The translations under genes were made by a program, and so were the position numbers. A stretch of DNA of 64,000 nt, taken from the NCBI GenBank assembly GCA_027886175.1, contig JAJNNQ010000016.1, forward strand, positions 2,769,501-2,833,500, written 5' to 3'. The notes under the pieces were generated by a model. The model had not been told where the DNA came from. It worked only from the letters and a program-made list of their open reading frames with translations, and made no database searches. This stretch comes from Phylloscopus collybita. Its lineage: Eukaryota > Chordata > Aves > Passeriformes > Phylloscopidae. Shown here one piece after another: positions 1 through 12,800 of this stretch. Every line of letters begins with the position of its first letter. Position 1 is the first letter of the stretch.

Positions 1-2810
1 GATGTGAGGACAGCTTTTGAACAAAGTAATTTTTTTTTTTTTTAATTTTATTTCCCCAGCAGCTCTTTCAAAAAGGGAGTGGCCCAAAAGTGGGTAGGTG
101 TCAGTTCAGTTGGCATGACCAGCTGAAGTCAAACATGCAGAGAAATGTATCAACTGTTCACTGCTTGACAGATTCAGCAGAGAGGAAGGGAACTGGATTA
201 GAGCAGGGAGAGAGAAAAATCCTCTGGCACTGGGTTTGCTAACGAAGGAAGTAACTTCAGAAAGACTGGGTGGTAAGCTCCTAATGCAGAGCAGATGGGA
301 GTTCTCACCAGAGTCAGGATCAATTCTCACATCCTTTATAGATGTTATCCTGGCTAAATAGCTCCCATAAAAACAACACAGGCTTCAATTTTGGCTGATT
401 TTTTACACCAAATTAGCTTTCTAGAATGAAATATATGTTATGTCTTCATGAAGATAAACTCTCTGTAGTGCCTTTAACCAAGGACATTTGACATGTTTAT
501 TTCTAAGTGGCACACAGACTGATTTTCTTTTCCCTCCCAGCAGAAGTACCCACTGAGATGTTATTTTTTAAAAAAACAATAAGAAAACTTAAGCTATTAC
601 CCATTACCTGTGCAGGTATTCTGTGTCCTCTCTGAAAAACAGAAGTTCATGGCTGTTGGGCTTTGAACATTGACTACACCTTAAAATTTGATTTCTGTCA
701 TTAAAAGAGCAATCTTTTTTTTTCCTCCCTTGCACTCTAGGAATTCCAAAGTTGCACACTGTGTGGAAAAGAAGCCATTTGCTTGATTGCTTCCTGTGCA
801 GCAGGGAAAAATACCAAAACACCAAACCACAAGGAATAAGCAGAATATATCTACTGCAAGTGATCTGAATATTTAGATTTGCTCAGTGTCTTTCTGATCC
901 ACCTGAATGGGAGATCTCAGCTGTGTGTCCTGGAAGGACTGAGGAGAATTTGTCTCTGCTGAGCTGCTGCTGTAGGTTGGCATCACAAAGCTCTCTGGTG
1001 TTTTTCCTTGTATGATTCTGTCTTGGCAGTGGATACAGAAACTTCATAGAATTTCCATTTTGCTATTAATATCTTACACCAATTGGGGGAAAAAAAAATC
1101 ACTTACAAGTCTCCTTAACTATCCACTTCTGAAATCCTAATGACTTTTAAAAATGTTGCTCTTTTACACTGCAGCAGGCTGAAAGAAGATTACATGGTTC
1201 TTCGTGTTTTATCAGAGTGTTACAAATGTTGTTTTGCTGACTTCTTGAGAAGAAGCTCCTCTATCTTTTCCATAAATAATTAGTGCCCCCAAATGCTGGA
1301 TGCAGGTTCATTAAAGCTTTGTTGTACTGTCTCTTTTATTTCACACTGGTTGGGTTTATGTGTGGAATTATTTTTTTTCTTCCATGCTGCTGATTTGCAA
1401 ACAAAGCCAATTGCTTTGGAGCTGACAGGAAGCTGTGCTGAGATAAAATACTTGACTGCTTCCAAGTGTTTTTTTTTATAAATGCTGGGAGACATCCACA
1501 CAGTCAGGTCTGTTAGAGGCTGGTGTGTCATTTTGGGCATGGAGAGCCTTTTAATGTGGTTCTGAAGGACTGACCACACCATCACAGCTGTGCTTGTTAC
1601 TCTGCTGTTGTGCCTTAGCTGTAGAAGACATTATTACATTTGCCATTTCACTGACTTTTATAGCCTTGTTAGTTCTTAACAAGGAACTAACTGTGAGCCC
1701 TACTCATAGTCCCATGGACATATACACACAAAGGAAGATTTTTTGATTTTTAATTCATGGAAACTTTTGAAATTGCTGTTTCTCTCTCTTCCCTTCCCAT
1801 CTGTCCGGTGGGTTTTTAAATCCTTGCCATATCACTGCAAATCTTCTCTCTTGGCTACTTCACATTTCTTTGAGCCAATGGCATAAAGTAGCCTTGTAAT
1901 ATTTATTTGGTCTTCCTTACAATTGTCAACTTCAGCATAGTTTCTCTAATACCAAGATCTCTATTGAAAAATCATGCAAGGTTTCTCCAGCACTCCTGTA
2001 AGAACTCATAATATGTGCCACCACATGATTATTATTTTCCCCCTCATCCAAATCTTTACAGGCTGCAGTCACATCCACAGAGAGTAGAGAAAAATCTGTG
2101 CATTTTCATTTCTGATGCTGGCAACCTCTGTTGTACCACCCCACCCCACTATCAGCTACTTGCAGAGGTGATGACTGTTGGTGTGGAGGGTGGATAAGGA
2201 AGGTGAGGAAGAAAATGATTCTTGACTAGCTGAAGTCAGTAAGAGCCTTTCTCGACCTCTAGATCCATGATACTACAGCTCTGCCTATAGTTGCCACTCA
2301 AAACATTTTCCTTTTACACAGGAGAGTCCCCCTCAAAAACGTTCAAATTTAATTTCAGGGAAGGGTTGAGTTTATATGATCCTTGGGAACAGGAACACAA
2401 ACCTTTCCCTTGCCACTTCAGACAGGCTGCTTTCACTCTGTCTTACAGCATCATGTTTTCCTGTTGATTTTTTCCCTTTTACTTCATGCTCTTAATTACA
2501 TTCTGCAGTGAAGATTACCAGCAAAGCAAACAGGATGATTTGTTACCTGTGCTTTCTCTGAAGTAACAGAGTTCTGTGGGAGGTGCAGCCTGTAACTGAG
2601 GGAGCTGTGCCCAGTGCTGGGTGAAGTATTAGCCCAGTTTGCTAATGACTAAGCACAGAACTTTGCTTTGCCTTGCCTTGTGGGCTTGATAATTTCATCT
2701 CAATAGCAGACTGCAATCTGCTGACCTTCCTTCCTGTAGGCAGTGCTGTGTGTGGCTCCTTTTTTGTTGGTTTATGTCCCACGAGATGCTGAGCTTCGGT
2801 GCTGGGAGAA

Positions 2811-2811
<1 letters not shown>
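1..2811. other. Unique non-coding DNA, no gene seen
   Basis: AT-leaning sequence with stop codons spread through all frames. The longest open frames (about 100 codons near 1.3 kb) overlap on opposite strands and show no known domain. No LTR termini, CR1 sequence or microsatellite was recognised. It is probably intergenic or intronic. Confidence 0.6.

Positions 2812-2812
<1 letters not shown>

Positions 2813-2852
<40 letters not shown>
2813..2852. repeat. Poly-T homopolymer, 40 bases
   Basis: An uninterrupted run of 40 T. No retroelement body was recognised on the 5' side of its A-strand, so it cannot be assigned as a retroposon tail. Runs of this length vary in size through replication slippage and are prone to sequencing error. 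Confidence 0.9.
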
Positions 2853-2853
<1 letters not shown>

Positions 2854-3310
2854 AAAGCTGCCACAGCTACAACTGGAAAGGACTTTGCAGGCAAAGGAAA
2901 TTTATGTCAAAGGAGTTACACAATGGGGTGTCCAAAGCAGAGCTGAAGAGCTTTCCAGCTGCTGGATGAGCCAGCTTTAGAATGAAATTGTCTCTTGCCT
3001 GCCTTTCCTACCACAGCAGCCCTTTGCTACCCTCCCCCTGGGTCACTCTGCAGCTCCTCTCCCTTTCCTCCTCCTGCTTCTCCCATTCATCTCCTCTAAA
3101 GTTCTATTTGCTTCACCTTTGCTGCCTTGGACTCGCTGTTTCTTTTAGCTTTATAGACTAACACAGTTAAAATGAAGTTTATATTGTGTGGCATCAAACC
3201 GATGCTGTGATCTTGGAGTCAGCCTCCTGTGCCTGCCCACAATGAGAATTTGTGTAACACTTTTCCCCTGATTCAATTCAAAGCAGCCCTGCCAGAGCTG
3301 CTTACAGTAG

Positions 3311-3425
3311 TTTGGGTTGTGGTGGTGGTTGGTTTTTTTTTTTTTTTTTTTTTTTTTGTTTTTTTGGTGGGTTTTGTTTTTTTTTTCTTTTTGTTTTGTT
3401 TTGTTTTGTTTGTTTTGTTTTGTTG
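3311..3425. repeat. T/G low-complexity tract
   Basis: A stretch built almost only of T and G: GTGGTGG-type sequence, then T-runs with single G, then TTTTG repeats. The opposite strand is A/C only. It generates spurious open frames rich in F/V/L on one strand and K/N/Q/P on the other. It is the same class of tract as those at 7.15, 49.56 and 56.4 kb. Confidence 0.85.
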
Positions 3426-6279
3426 CTATTATCTACCTCCCCGTTTTCTAAACTCTCAAGGGCAGGTACTCTACCATAAATAAATTTTAAATACATGGCA
3501 TTAGGGAGATGGTCATGCCACCAGCCTGACTGTGAGAGGTCCATGCTTGGAGAACTTGTGTCTGGAGGAGTCAAAGCCTTGTGTGTGTGGTTCTGCCCAT
3601 AGCAGCTCCTCTTTTTGGCACATTCAACTTCTCCTGCCTCTGCACTCCTGCCAACACCTGAGAAAGGAGCTGCTTTGTAGCTCAAATTCACTTGGGATGC
3701 TGAATGTTTCTAAACATTAACCACTTGCCTGGGTTTCCAGTGGGCACCCTCTTCCTTTCCCTTGGTTGCTGTGGCTCAGAAGAGCCAGAGCAGCTCAGCT
3801 GATGCATCATCTGCAGCCCCTTTGCTGTGAGTCAGCTGTAAAAGTGCTGTGTCATGGGTCTTTTTCTCATGCAGCACCAGTGAAAATGCATTCCTTTCTA
3901 ACTTTAGTGTCACAGCAGCTGGATTTCACTGCTGAATGCAGGGCAGGTTTTGCATTTCAGGAAGGCAAAGATTGCTCCTTGGCAATTATCTGAAGGTAAG
4001 CCACATGTGGGGGGAGAAGGGGATATTGGAGCTATTTGGACCAGGACCCTGTGGCTGCAAAGTGGCCTTAATTGCTCCAACCAGCCTCACCTGGCCTTTC
4101 TTACCCTGCCTATTAAAGCCTGTGGGGACTGGGCTTGTTCAGATGCAGTGAGTTCAGCTGATATCATCAAGGTACTGCTAACTTGGTGAGTGCTTGGAAT
4201 ATTTTTTATTCTTAATTTTTTCTTTTTTTCCCTCTAGAATAGCTATAACTTTCCTATACTCTGTGCTGGGCCACTGTGTTTAAAACAAACAACCCCCCCC
4301 CAAAAATCCAACAAAAACCTCTTCCCATGCAGGGGCTGGGTGCTGTGGGTGTCCAAGGTGGTGAGCTTTTGCTGTGGAAATCCCCAAATCAGAAGGCAGG
4401 CAAGCTTTTTGTGTTCAAAAAATTTGACACTACACAAGGCTTCTAATTGTTTAATGGTTCAAGATAAATAAAAGACCTAGGCATGTTCTTTTCTGTTTAA
4501 TGATTACTTCTCCCCTTGTTCCTGAGGCCTGTAGTTGAGTGCACTGGAGTGTTGTTATGTACAATCTGTAGCAATAAGATTGTGAACACAAAGGCTGGCA
4601 TGGAGACAATATTTGACATTAGCACTCAGAGTAATCAGCAGCAACTGTAAATATCTGATTTCTTTGCATCCAATCTGGGTTTTGAGGAGAGAAGTAAGTT
4701 ATGTTTGTCATACCTGCAAATAGTTTTTTTTACACCTTTCAGGGCCTATAATTACTGTGGCTGCTTATTATGTGTGAAAAATGATGTTTCACCTTTTTTT
4801 ATTAATTTATAAGTTTAATAAAAATAAAGTAAAATAAAATAAAAATAGACAATTAGAAGACAGAAGAAGGTAGCTACTCAGCTGAGGGTGTAAACCAACA
4901 CGCCCCCTATTCCAGATTTTTTGGTATTTAAGAATCTCTGTGTTACATATTTAAAATAAGCTAATGCATGATTCAAATATTCATTTTGGTTTCAAAACCC
5001 CCCTAAGTATACAATTTATCTGTGGGACTCCATGTAGTTTGGATAGATGTGGTAAATCTGTCTTCTGAAGATTCAAACCCTCAAAGGCTCAATTGTTCTT
5101 TATCAGAAATCTTCAGGAATGCCAGAAGTCCCTTCTGTCTAGTTAAGACGTTACAAAAAAAGAACAACCTCTATCTCTACTTTGTTATAATCTAAGAGTA
5201 TTCATTTATTGCTTTATTTTTTTTCAAATTCTATTAATAAGAGAACATACAATACAACTTTCTTACGTTGCATTACATTCATCTCAATATTTGCAAAAAG
5301 CCAGCTCTAAAATATGCATTTATAACATTTTGCCATTTATATAAAGTGTGAGAGCTTCTGTCCCCAGCTTTTGCATTTCAGTGGTTGTCATTTTCCTGCT
5401 GGTACCTTTTACCTGTTGGACTTTAAAATGACACCAAGTAGTTGGAGAATGAAGAGATTCTTTTTGGGTTTTGTGCCTTCTATCCTGCTGCCCAATGTTC
5501 TGAAGTGCATTTTGCTCAGTTTCTATGTTAGATGTCAAAAGAGAGGCTTAAATCCAGGTTTGAAGAGCTCTGCAGCTTTGGCTCTTTTGGTTATCTGGTG
5601 GCAGTGGTAAGACTGAGACACAAGATAAGAAAGTGGGGGAGATGTGTTGTTACATGTTATGTGCCTGAGTCTCAGAAATTAAATTTTCTGTCATTTTTCC
5701 AGTGTTTTAACCGGGCTGTCACAGCAATACCTTCTCTTTTCAGTACCTTATACCTATTCAGGTGCTGCATTGCAGATTTCTGGTTACACCTGAACCCAAG
5801 TCTGTGACACAGCAGCCCTTGTCTGGGCTGGGTGCTACTAAAATCCCTTTTCATCATTGTCTCAGTTTCATATACCCTGCCCCTCTGAGTGTCCCTGCAA
5901 CCTGAAAAAACAACAGTAAAAGGCAGTAGAACTCTGTGTCTTGTCAGAGTGATTCATGAAAGGAGACATCCTTTCATTGCTGGTTCTGTTCCATACCTCC
6001 AGCCTGGCCTCCCACATCTGTAAATCTGTGTGTTGTGCTATTTATGCTGCTGTTAAATGGGACTTTGCCTTAAAACAGAATCAGTTCTTCTGGTAAATAA
6101 CTGATCTTGTTATTCCTTTACTGGATGTCTATTGTAGCACACAACTTTCAATTTTATTTTTTTTTAGTAATTTTTTTTTTGTACTGAAAGCTATCTAAAA
6201 GCCTCTGCAATTAAACAAGTGCTGATCTCCCCAAACTTGGAACTTTATTTACAATATATATACAATATATTACAAACTT
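3426..6279. other. Unique non-coding DNA, no gene seen
   Basis: No repeat family or exon was recognised. A short A-rich patch with AATAAAATAA-type repeats lies near 4.80-4.85 kb. Open frames are short, overlap one another on both strands and have no recognisable products. Confidence 0.55.
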
Positions 6280-6322
6280 TATTTACAATAAAAAAAGCCA
6301 GTTGTTTTTTTTATTGTAAATA
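6280..6322. repeat. Perfect 17-bp inverted repeat (AT-rich hairpin)
   Basis: TATTTACAATAAAAAAA at 6280-6296 is mirrored exactly by its reverse complement at 6306-6322 around a 9-nt spacer. The motif AACTTTATTTACAATA also occurs just upstream near 6241-6256, so this is a local repeat cluster. It could form a cruciform or an AU stem in RNA. There is no evidence of function. Confidence 0.85.
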
Positions 6323-7146
6323 CTTGGATAAAACAATTTCCCCTGTTAATGAAGGTCGATGGGAGGTAAAACAGTTGTTACGGTTCAACAGGCAGAGAAA
6401 ATTGTTTGTTTGTCTGTTTTCCTTACTGTTTCTGCTTTCATTAAAGCAGTGCTCTCATTGTAATATCCAAGTAGCTGTAATACTTGCCAGAGGAATATCA
6501 CTTCTTTATTACAGTGTAAATCAACTCTGAGCACAGTTTTTTTTTTAATATAAACACAAATAAGATGCTGCTGAAAGAACCCTAATGTCAGTTGAATTTT
6601 CTGCTGTTCCACTCTGAGCAGAGCCTGTCGACTCCAGAAACAGCAGAAACAAAATTTTATTCTGGCTTTTCCTCTGGCCTGAAGCCAGAATTTGCTCCCT
6701 GGGCTGGTGGCTGGACAGCAGTGAGGTCTGAGAGCATCCTTTGAGAGGCTGGAGGATGATTTTGGGAGGAGGAGGGAGTCTCTGCTGGGATTGCACAGCA
6801 GCTGCTCTCCTGCTCACACAGGCACTGTGTGTGATGAAGCCTTTTATGAACTTGCTGTGAATTTAGGGGTTTATGTGCCTTTTAGGAACTTGCAGAAAAT
6901 TGCAAGCAGGCGTTCAGAGCCCCAGGTTCCTCTGCCTGGTTGATAAGCCAAGTTCGTTTTATTAACTGGTACTTCCAATTTATCCAATCTCCCCTTTTGA
7001 AACAGAAATCTCTTGCTACCAGTGCTGACTCATTTACTATGAAAAAATATGAATGACTGGCTGCAAAATTATTTTTGAGAAACTCCTCCTGGAGCAAACA
7101 CAGTCACTGCTCAGTGCAACTAAGAGTTGGTTTCTTTTCCCAAGTA
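6323..7146. other. Unique non-coding DNA, no gene seen
   Basis: No recognisable element. Open frames here are under 100 codons and overlap antisense frames. Confidence 0.5.
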
Positions 7147-7460
7147 AAAAAAAAAAAAAACAAAAAAAACCCAAACAAACAAACAAAACCAAGAAAAAAA
7201 GGAAAAAACCCAAAACAGACAAACAACAAAAACCCAACCAAACAAAAAAAAAAACAAAACAAACCCCCAAACCCCACTCCTCCCCAAAAAAACCCTCCAA
7301 AAAACCCCAACAAAACCCAAAACAACAACACAACAAAAACAAAACAACAACAAAAAAACAAGAAAAAAAAAAATCCCCAAAAAACCCCACAACAACAAAA
7401 AAACCCAACAAAACAAAAACAACAACAAAAAAACCCCCCAACAAACAAACAAACAAAAAA
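7147..7460. repeat. A/C low-complexity tract, about 310 bp
   Basis: Almost entirely A and C on the + strand, with only a few G or T. It is made of irregular AAAC, AACAACA, CCCAAAA and AACCCC blocks. It keeps several frames open at once on both strands (apparent proteins of 140-260 residues, rich in K/N/Q/T/P or in F/L/V/C), which are artefacts of composition. It ends exactly where CR1 sequence begins, so it occupies the place of the missing CR1 body. Confidence 0.9.
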
Positions 7461-7728
7461 CAGGACAAGAGGAAAGGGCCTGGAGTGGCACCACTCCAGG
7501 TTTAGGTTGGATATTTGGAAAAATTTCTTCAGAGAAATCATTGTTAAGCACCGGACCAGGCTGCCCAGGGAAGTGCTGGAGTCCCCAACCCTGGAGGGAT
7601 TTCCAAGGAGTGCAGATGTGGCACTTGGGGACACGGCTCAGTGGTGGGCTTGGCAGTGCTGGGGTAGGTCAGACTCTGTGATCTCAGAGGTCTTTTCCAG
7701 CCTGAATATTTTAATGACTCCCATGACT
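7461..7728 (+). mobile_element. CR1 LINE, 5'-truncated 3' end
   Basis: The sequence follows the 3' region of avian CR1 retrotransposons in order: GACAAGAGGAAA, GGTTTAGGTTGGATATTTGG, AATTTCTTCAGAGAAATC, CAGGCTGCCCAGGGAAGTG, CCTGGAGGGATTTCC, GGACACGGCTCAGTGGTGG, GGTCTTTTCCAGCCTGAA. The terminal CR1 octamer repeat is degraded to an ATTTTAATGACTC-like end. Only about 270 bp remain, with no reverse transcriptase domain, so the copy is immobile. The 5' truncation is typical of CR1. Divergence indicates an old insertion. Confidence 0.9.
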
Positions 7729-7830
7729 TCTGGCTCCCAGCACCAAGAGCTGCTGGCCACCAAGGCCTTGGCTGCCACTCTCCTATACCTGAGCCTGCAG
7801 CTGGAGCATTTTTGCTCTGGCTGGGCATGG

Positions 7831-8520
7831 CTGAGACATAGACTTGAAAAAATATAGGATTTTAGGGAAATTAAGATTTTAGTTAGAAATAGGCCATGTT
7901 GTTGTTGGAGTTAATTAAAAGCTTTGTAGTTAGCTAAGGAAGACTGGGCTTTTGAGTTAACTTTTTCCAAATAACTGATTGCTTGTCAACTTGATGTTTG
8001 CTTAGCTGTGCTTGCAACAATAAATAGGGAACCTGATAAATGGATTTAGGGACACAGGACAATTGCAGAGACTCCCAATGCTGAAACTTATTGGAAGTCA
8101 CTGTACCTAAGGAAATGGGAGTCGTACCAAGGTTCATTTGTCACCATTTGCATTGAAAAGGTAGAAAGTTCAGGGCCATGAAGAGTCATTTTACTTCCTC
8201 ATTTTAAACCCACTCCTCTTGAATGAGACCACCGACCCATTTCAAAGGACAAACTGCTCATGCTTAATTGCTTTTTGCTAATTACCATACAAAGCGGGGA
8301 ATGGGATGTACCAAGGTTATGAATATGCATTTGTACTTTGGATATTCAACAGTTTTGTAAATAAAAGGACTCTGTGATTTTCTGTAAGGTGCAGTATGTT
8401 TTTGGGGCGCTATCCCACATGTTGCCCAGCACTGCAATAAACACACACTTTCTAACTTCAAACTGTTAGAGAGTTTTTTGTCTATCTCAGTTGGATATTG
8501 AAATATTAGGTCGATATTCA
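7831..8520 (+). mobile_element. LTR of an endogenous retrovirus (solo, boundaries approximate)
   Basis: The 3' part has the order expected of an LTR promoter and R-U5: a TATA-like TAAATAAAAGG near 8358, a GGGGCGCTATCCC block near 8404, AATAAA at 8436-8441, and a T-rich downstream region ending around 8520. No gag/pol/env frame and no matching second LTR are present, so it is probably a solo LTR. The outer ends and target-site duplication were not fixed; the 5' limit is a guess based on a TG dinucleotide just after the CR1 end. It could be a different LTR-retrotransposon class. Confidence 0.6.
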
Positions 8521-9447
8521 TATTTTTAATAAATCATGGCAGAGTGGATGGGGACCCTGGGAGATTTTTCTTCTCCCAGCACTCACTGTGAAAAGCTGAG
8601 AGTTTGTCCCCCCGCCTCCTCTTGCACCAGGAGAAAAAATAGCTGGGATCTGCATATCCACTCTCCTGTCTTCCTAATATTCTCCAACTGATATAATTAA
8701 GAACCTAATCACAGAGGTTCAAGGTAGAAAAGATGTATTAGATAATTTTGTATTAGATGATTGCCTTGGGACCAGCAGAAGATTGTTTCCTGTGAAATAG
8801 TTTGCCAGCTTCAGGGGAAGTTGAGGTCTGTAGCATCATGCAGGTTCAGGCTCTTATTAAAGAGCTTCAAGGCTTATACATATATCTTTATTGAAGCTTT
8901 TATTAAAAAAAAAAATCATTTCCATGATTTCCATGCTCACTTGCTCTTGCAGATTTCAGCACTGCTACTTTATTTCTCTGTGATAAAAACCCCATACTTA
9001 TTAGTTTTGTGTGCTCAAAGGGAAGTAGGAAAAAATAATAAAGGAAGAAATTGGAAATGAAAAAATACTTGGTCTTATTAAGTCAGTGGAGGCCTTCAGG
9101 TGTCTTGAAGCTTCAACCAGAGCCTCATCCTTTTTCCAGCTTATTTCACTTAGAGACAAGAGCTGTAAAGGAGGCTTGCTTTGTCCATCCTATTTATCAT
9201 TTTAATGAGGTAGCATGTCATTCATAAATATCTTAGTTTTCAAGTTAAATGAGTCTTTTTAATCACAACCAACACGGAGTGGGATGCAGGGCAATAAAAT
9301 GTTCAAAACCTTGCTCCCTCCCAGCCTCACGGAGGCTGGAGAATGTCAAAATGATTTGCAGCAAATTGCTTCCATCCCACTGAGGGATGAAAGTGGCAAA
9401 CTGAGATTTTTGCCTTTTCTGAAGCGTTACTGTGGCTGGGATGCCAG
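8521..9447. other. Unique non-coding DNA, no gene seen
   Basis: No repeat or coding feature recognised. Open frames are under 100 codons, with no recognised domain. Confidence 0.5.
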
Positions 9448-9895
9448 TGATGCCTTAGGAAGGCTGACCTGAAACAGAGGCTGGACAGAGCTAGAGAATA
9501 GAGTAGATATTTATTAAAAGGTTTCCAGGAGCCACCCTGGGCATTACAGGAGCCTGACCAAGGCTGCAGCCAGGGTGGGTTGGGAATGGCCACACACAAT
9601 GGCTGCCCCATCACGAGATTTTACATTTTTATCAGTTTGGGTCCATTTGCATATTGGGGTTTAATTGTCCAATTCCAGCTGCAGGCTGTGAGGTCCCATC
9701 CTTCTTGTTCCTCCCTCCAGCCACCCTTGTTGGTGCTTTTGGGCTGAAAGTTGTCCTTGGTGTGCAGCAGGAACAGGATTTGTTTTGTGTCCCTGCTGTG
9801 TGAAGAGAGCTTGCTGGCACTCAATATGAGGCTCAAAACTCCATCCTTAGGTGGCACAGACTCTGAAACTATGAAAGCTGAAATCCAAGGCATCA
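9448..9895 (-). mobile_element. Solo LTR, TGATGCCTT family, copy 1
   Basis: About 450 bp bounded by inverted termini TGATGCCTT (left) and AAGGCATCA (right), flanked by CCAG on both sides (9444-9447 and 9896-9899), which looks like a 4-bp target-site duplication. It aligns end to end with the element at 21031-21474, including the shared blocks GTGAGGTCCCATCCTTCTTG and GTGCAGCAGGAACAGGATTT. On the minus strand an AATAAA (complement of 9510-9515) lies near the 3' end, so I place the sense on the minus strand. There is no internal coding region. A 4-bp duplication suggests an ERV1-like integrase; that class call is inference. Confidence 0.8.
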
Positions 9896-12800
9896 CCAGG
9901 GGCAGGGTCAGAGGTGGCAGGCTCAGCATTATTGTGGTCAAATGCTGCCTCTGAGTGCTTGCAGTGAGACTCAGGGCAAGCTGAACTCCTTTTCCTGTAG
10001 GGAAAGGTGGAGAGAGTCAGTCTGGACCATCAGCCTGTAATTCCATGTAATAAGAAGCTTCCTCCTATAATCATCTGATTGCTGTGTAAGTTAGAATTTA
10101 AGTGCCTCTGCTGTGAGGAGCAGCAAAGCACAACACCAAATGGCCTGGCACTTGCCTAGCACTTAATCTGCTGTGTCAAAGGTGAGTTAAGGCTGAGAAA
10201 TTAGGTCTATTAGCAGAGTAAACTTAGTAACTGGATCAGTTCCTGCAGCCTGACAGGCCAGAAATGTTGAGCCCAGTCACAGTGACTCTGGAAACAATGG
10301 AGCAAACCCTTCTGCATTTGTTCCAGGACAGAAAAACTCCCAGGCTTTTATGGAGAGTCCTACTGGGTTTAAAATTCCTGCTGCTCAAATGGGCACGCTG
10401 AAAGAATAAAAGCTTCCATTCATGCTGCATTGCTTATAGTAAGTTTGTGTATTGAGGTTGGCTAAAGAGACACTAAGTGAAGCTGTGAAGGAAAATTTTA
10501 TTGTGCTGTTAAACTTTACTATTTATTAACTTTATTGAAAGGATAAAGTGGGAATAATAATAATAAAAAAAAGCAGGACTGAGAACACATAATTGCAGCC
10601 TTTGAGGAGCAAGATGTTTTCAAGAGAATTCCAGAGTGGTGTCTAGGATTAGAAATACGAGTGAAATCTTCAGTTCTGTTGGGAACTTTTTCTTCTCTGT
10701 GAAATATTGTAACAATGCTAGGAACACTGCAGTGGCTGTGCCCACCAAGACCAGGTTGGATTGCATTTGCTGTGGTTTTCCTTTTTTTTTTTTTTTGCTG
10801 TAAACCCTGTCTGTGCAAGCTGGAGCATCAGGCTGGGCAGCCCAAAGTGGGTGCAAGTCCAGCATTGCCACTGTAGAGGGTTTAGCTGTGCTCTGCAAGT
10901 TTGGTGGGAAAGCAGAAGGACCAGAAATATTTTCAGGCTACATTTTGCCCCTGAAGCATTGCCCTTTTGAGCTGTACCAGCAATTACCTGTTCTGTGCCT
11001 GTCTCTATCCCCTTTATTTCATCTTTGCAAAAGCCCCCCTGCCTGTTTTGGGTCTGATCTGACATATCCAGTGGGATCAGGTGAAGGTGATTCCCCAGTA
11101 GCAAACAATCCCAGGTGAAAAGTTGACAGGAAAGGGAGTGGTGGTGAATGTTTTCAAATTGTTTATTTATTGCAGAGTTTCCATATTAAAAAAAAAACCA
11201 AAAAACACACCTTTGCTTCAGCCACTTTAGTGTTGATTGCTTAACCAAAGGACTTGCTATGATTTTTAATTCAAGACTTAAAAAAAAAAAAAATTAATTT
11301 TAAGTGCAAGCAAGCTTAAATGATTAAAAATGTTGTAGTTGGAAGAAATCATGGTAGATGCTTACAGCAAGTTGCCTCAACAATAATCTGTGAACTCTGC
11401 AGTAGCCTGTATGTTCTAGGCACTGTGAACTGCCAAAATCCTGCTGAGGTTTTGCTCCTGTCCCTTGCATGGGCCACTCAGTCAGTGGGAAGGGTTTTCT
11501 GGGGCTCAGTCGGGTTATGGGTCATGCCAAGAGCTCAGAGACACTTCTAAAACCAACCACAGAGCACTTCTAACTATTACTTCTGTCTATTACACACAAG
11601 ACCTAAAAGTAAAATGCTTTAGTCTGCAAGTGCTACTGTAACAGCCATCAGTACTAATAATAATACAAGCAAGCTTTTAGAAGCAGTGGGTAAATAAGAA
11701 AGAGCAAGGAGTTGAAAATCAATAGGCAAACCCAATGATTACTGACTCTGGCAGAAGCACGCTGTAATTTCCACTCTCCAGGACTTGTTTATGTGTTTGT
11801 TTGTATTTATCAGCTTGGTACTTAGGTAAATATTTATACATATTTATATATCTCTAAAGAAGTATGTGCATATATTAATTTGGAACTACAAGGGTGACTT
11901 TCATAAGGTGGCCTGTTCCAGAGAGCCACGTGCTGGTGTTCAAACCCTAAAACAAAGCTTCCTGCAAAGCTCTGCAGGAAAATGGAATCTGTAGAACCAG
12001 GAAGAGTTGGGAACTTTCTTCTGAGCTAGCCAGGGACAGGGAAAAACTTTGGGCGTAGGATCTAGGATATTCACATCTGGGTTTTGTTGCTGCTGTTCTC
12101 AACCTAGATGTTTTTATTTCTGGATTTATTTATCTGGAAATTAAAAAAAAAAAATACAGTTATTCTGGAAATGCCAAGGGCATCTTCTGCCCTTCCATGT
12201 TGTCAAAGGAGATGGTGAGCTGGTTGCATGCCTAGCTTGCTGGGCCAGCTGAGAGTTTTCCACTTTCACTGCTATGTTCTGCTGAAGATCTGCTGAAGTG
12301 GAGACTTAGAGCTGGATGAGGATGTGGGATGCTCACAGCCCCTGGGATATGCAGCCAGGAAGCCAAAGGTTCTGCAAATAACTCTGTTTTTTGCCTTAAG
12401 CTATAAACCACATTCTGTTATGCAGATCTGGCAGGGTTCAGATAAAGCTTCAATACTTTCTCTGAATACTTTCATTCCACTGTGCCCTCTGAAAATGAAG
12501 AAATAATTGGATGGAAGTAGATTTGAATCTATTACCCTTCCAATAGTACCAGGATTTGTGCATGTGTTTGTTTCACAATGAGTTCATACCACTAGCCAGC
12601 TTTCTTCCTGTCCATAAATTCCTTTTAGAAGAAAATATATTGCAGGATTTATTCTGAGCCTCAAGGTGCTGGCTGTGAATAGACCATAGCAGTTCAGACC
12701 TGGCACTGAGGCCTCATCCTGCTGCCACCACCTTCTATTTTTGGATGTTCACATTTCCTATAATATCAGTGTTAGATATTTTACTGCACAGTATTCCAAA

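Noticed and set aside
2813..2852. Poly-T as the tail of a SINE or processed pseudogene on the minus strand
   Set aside because: The sequence on the far side shows no recognisable SINE, cDNA-like frame or target duplication.
7075..7857. Open frames of 140-260 codons over the A/C tract
   Set aside because: They exist because the tract lacks the bases needed for stop codons; they are open in several frames at once, are compositionally extreme and run into CR1.
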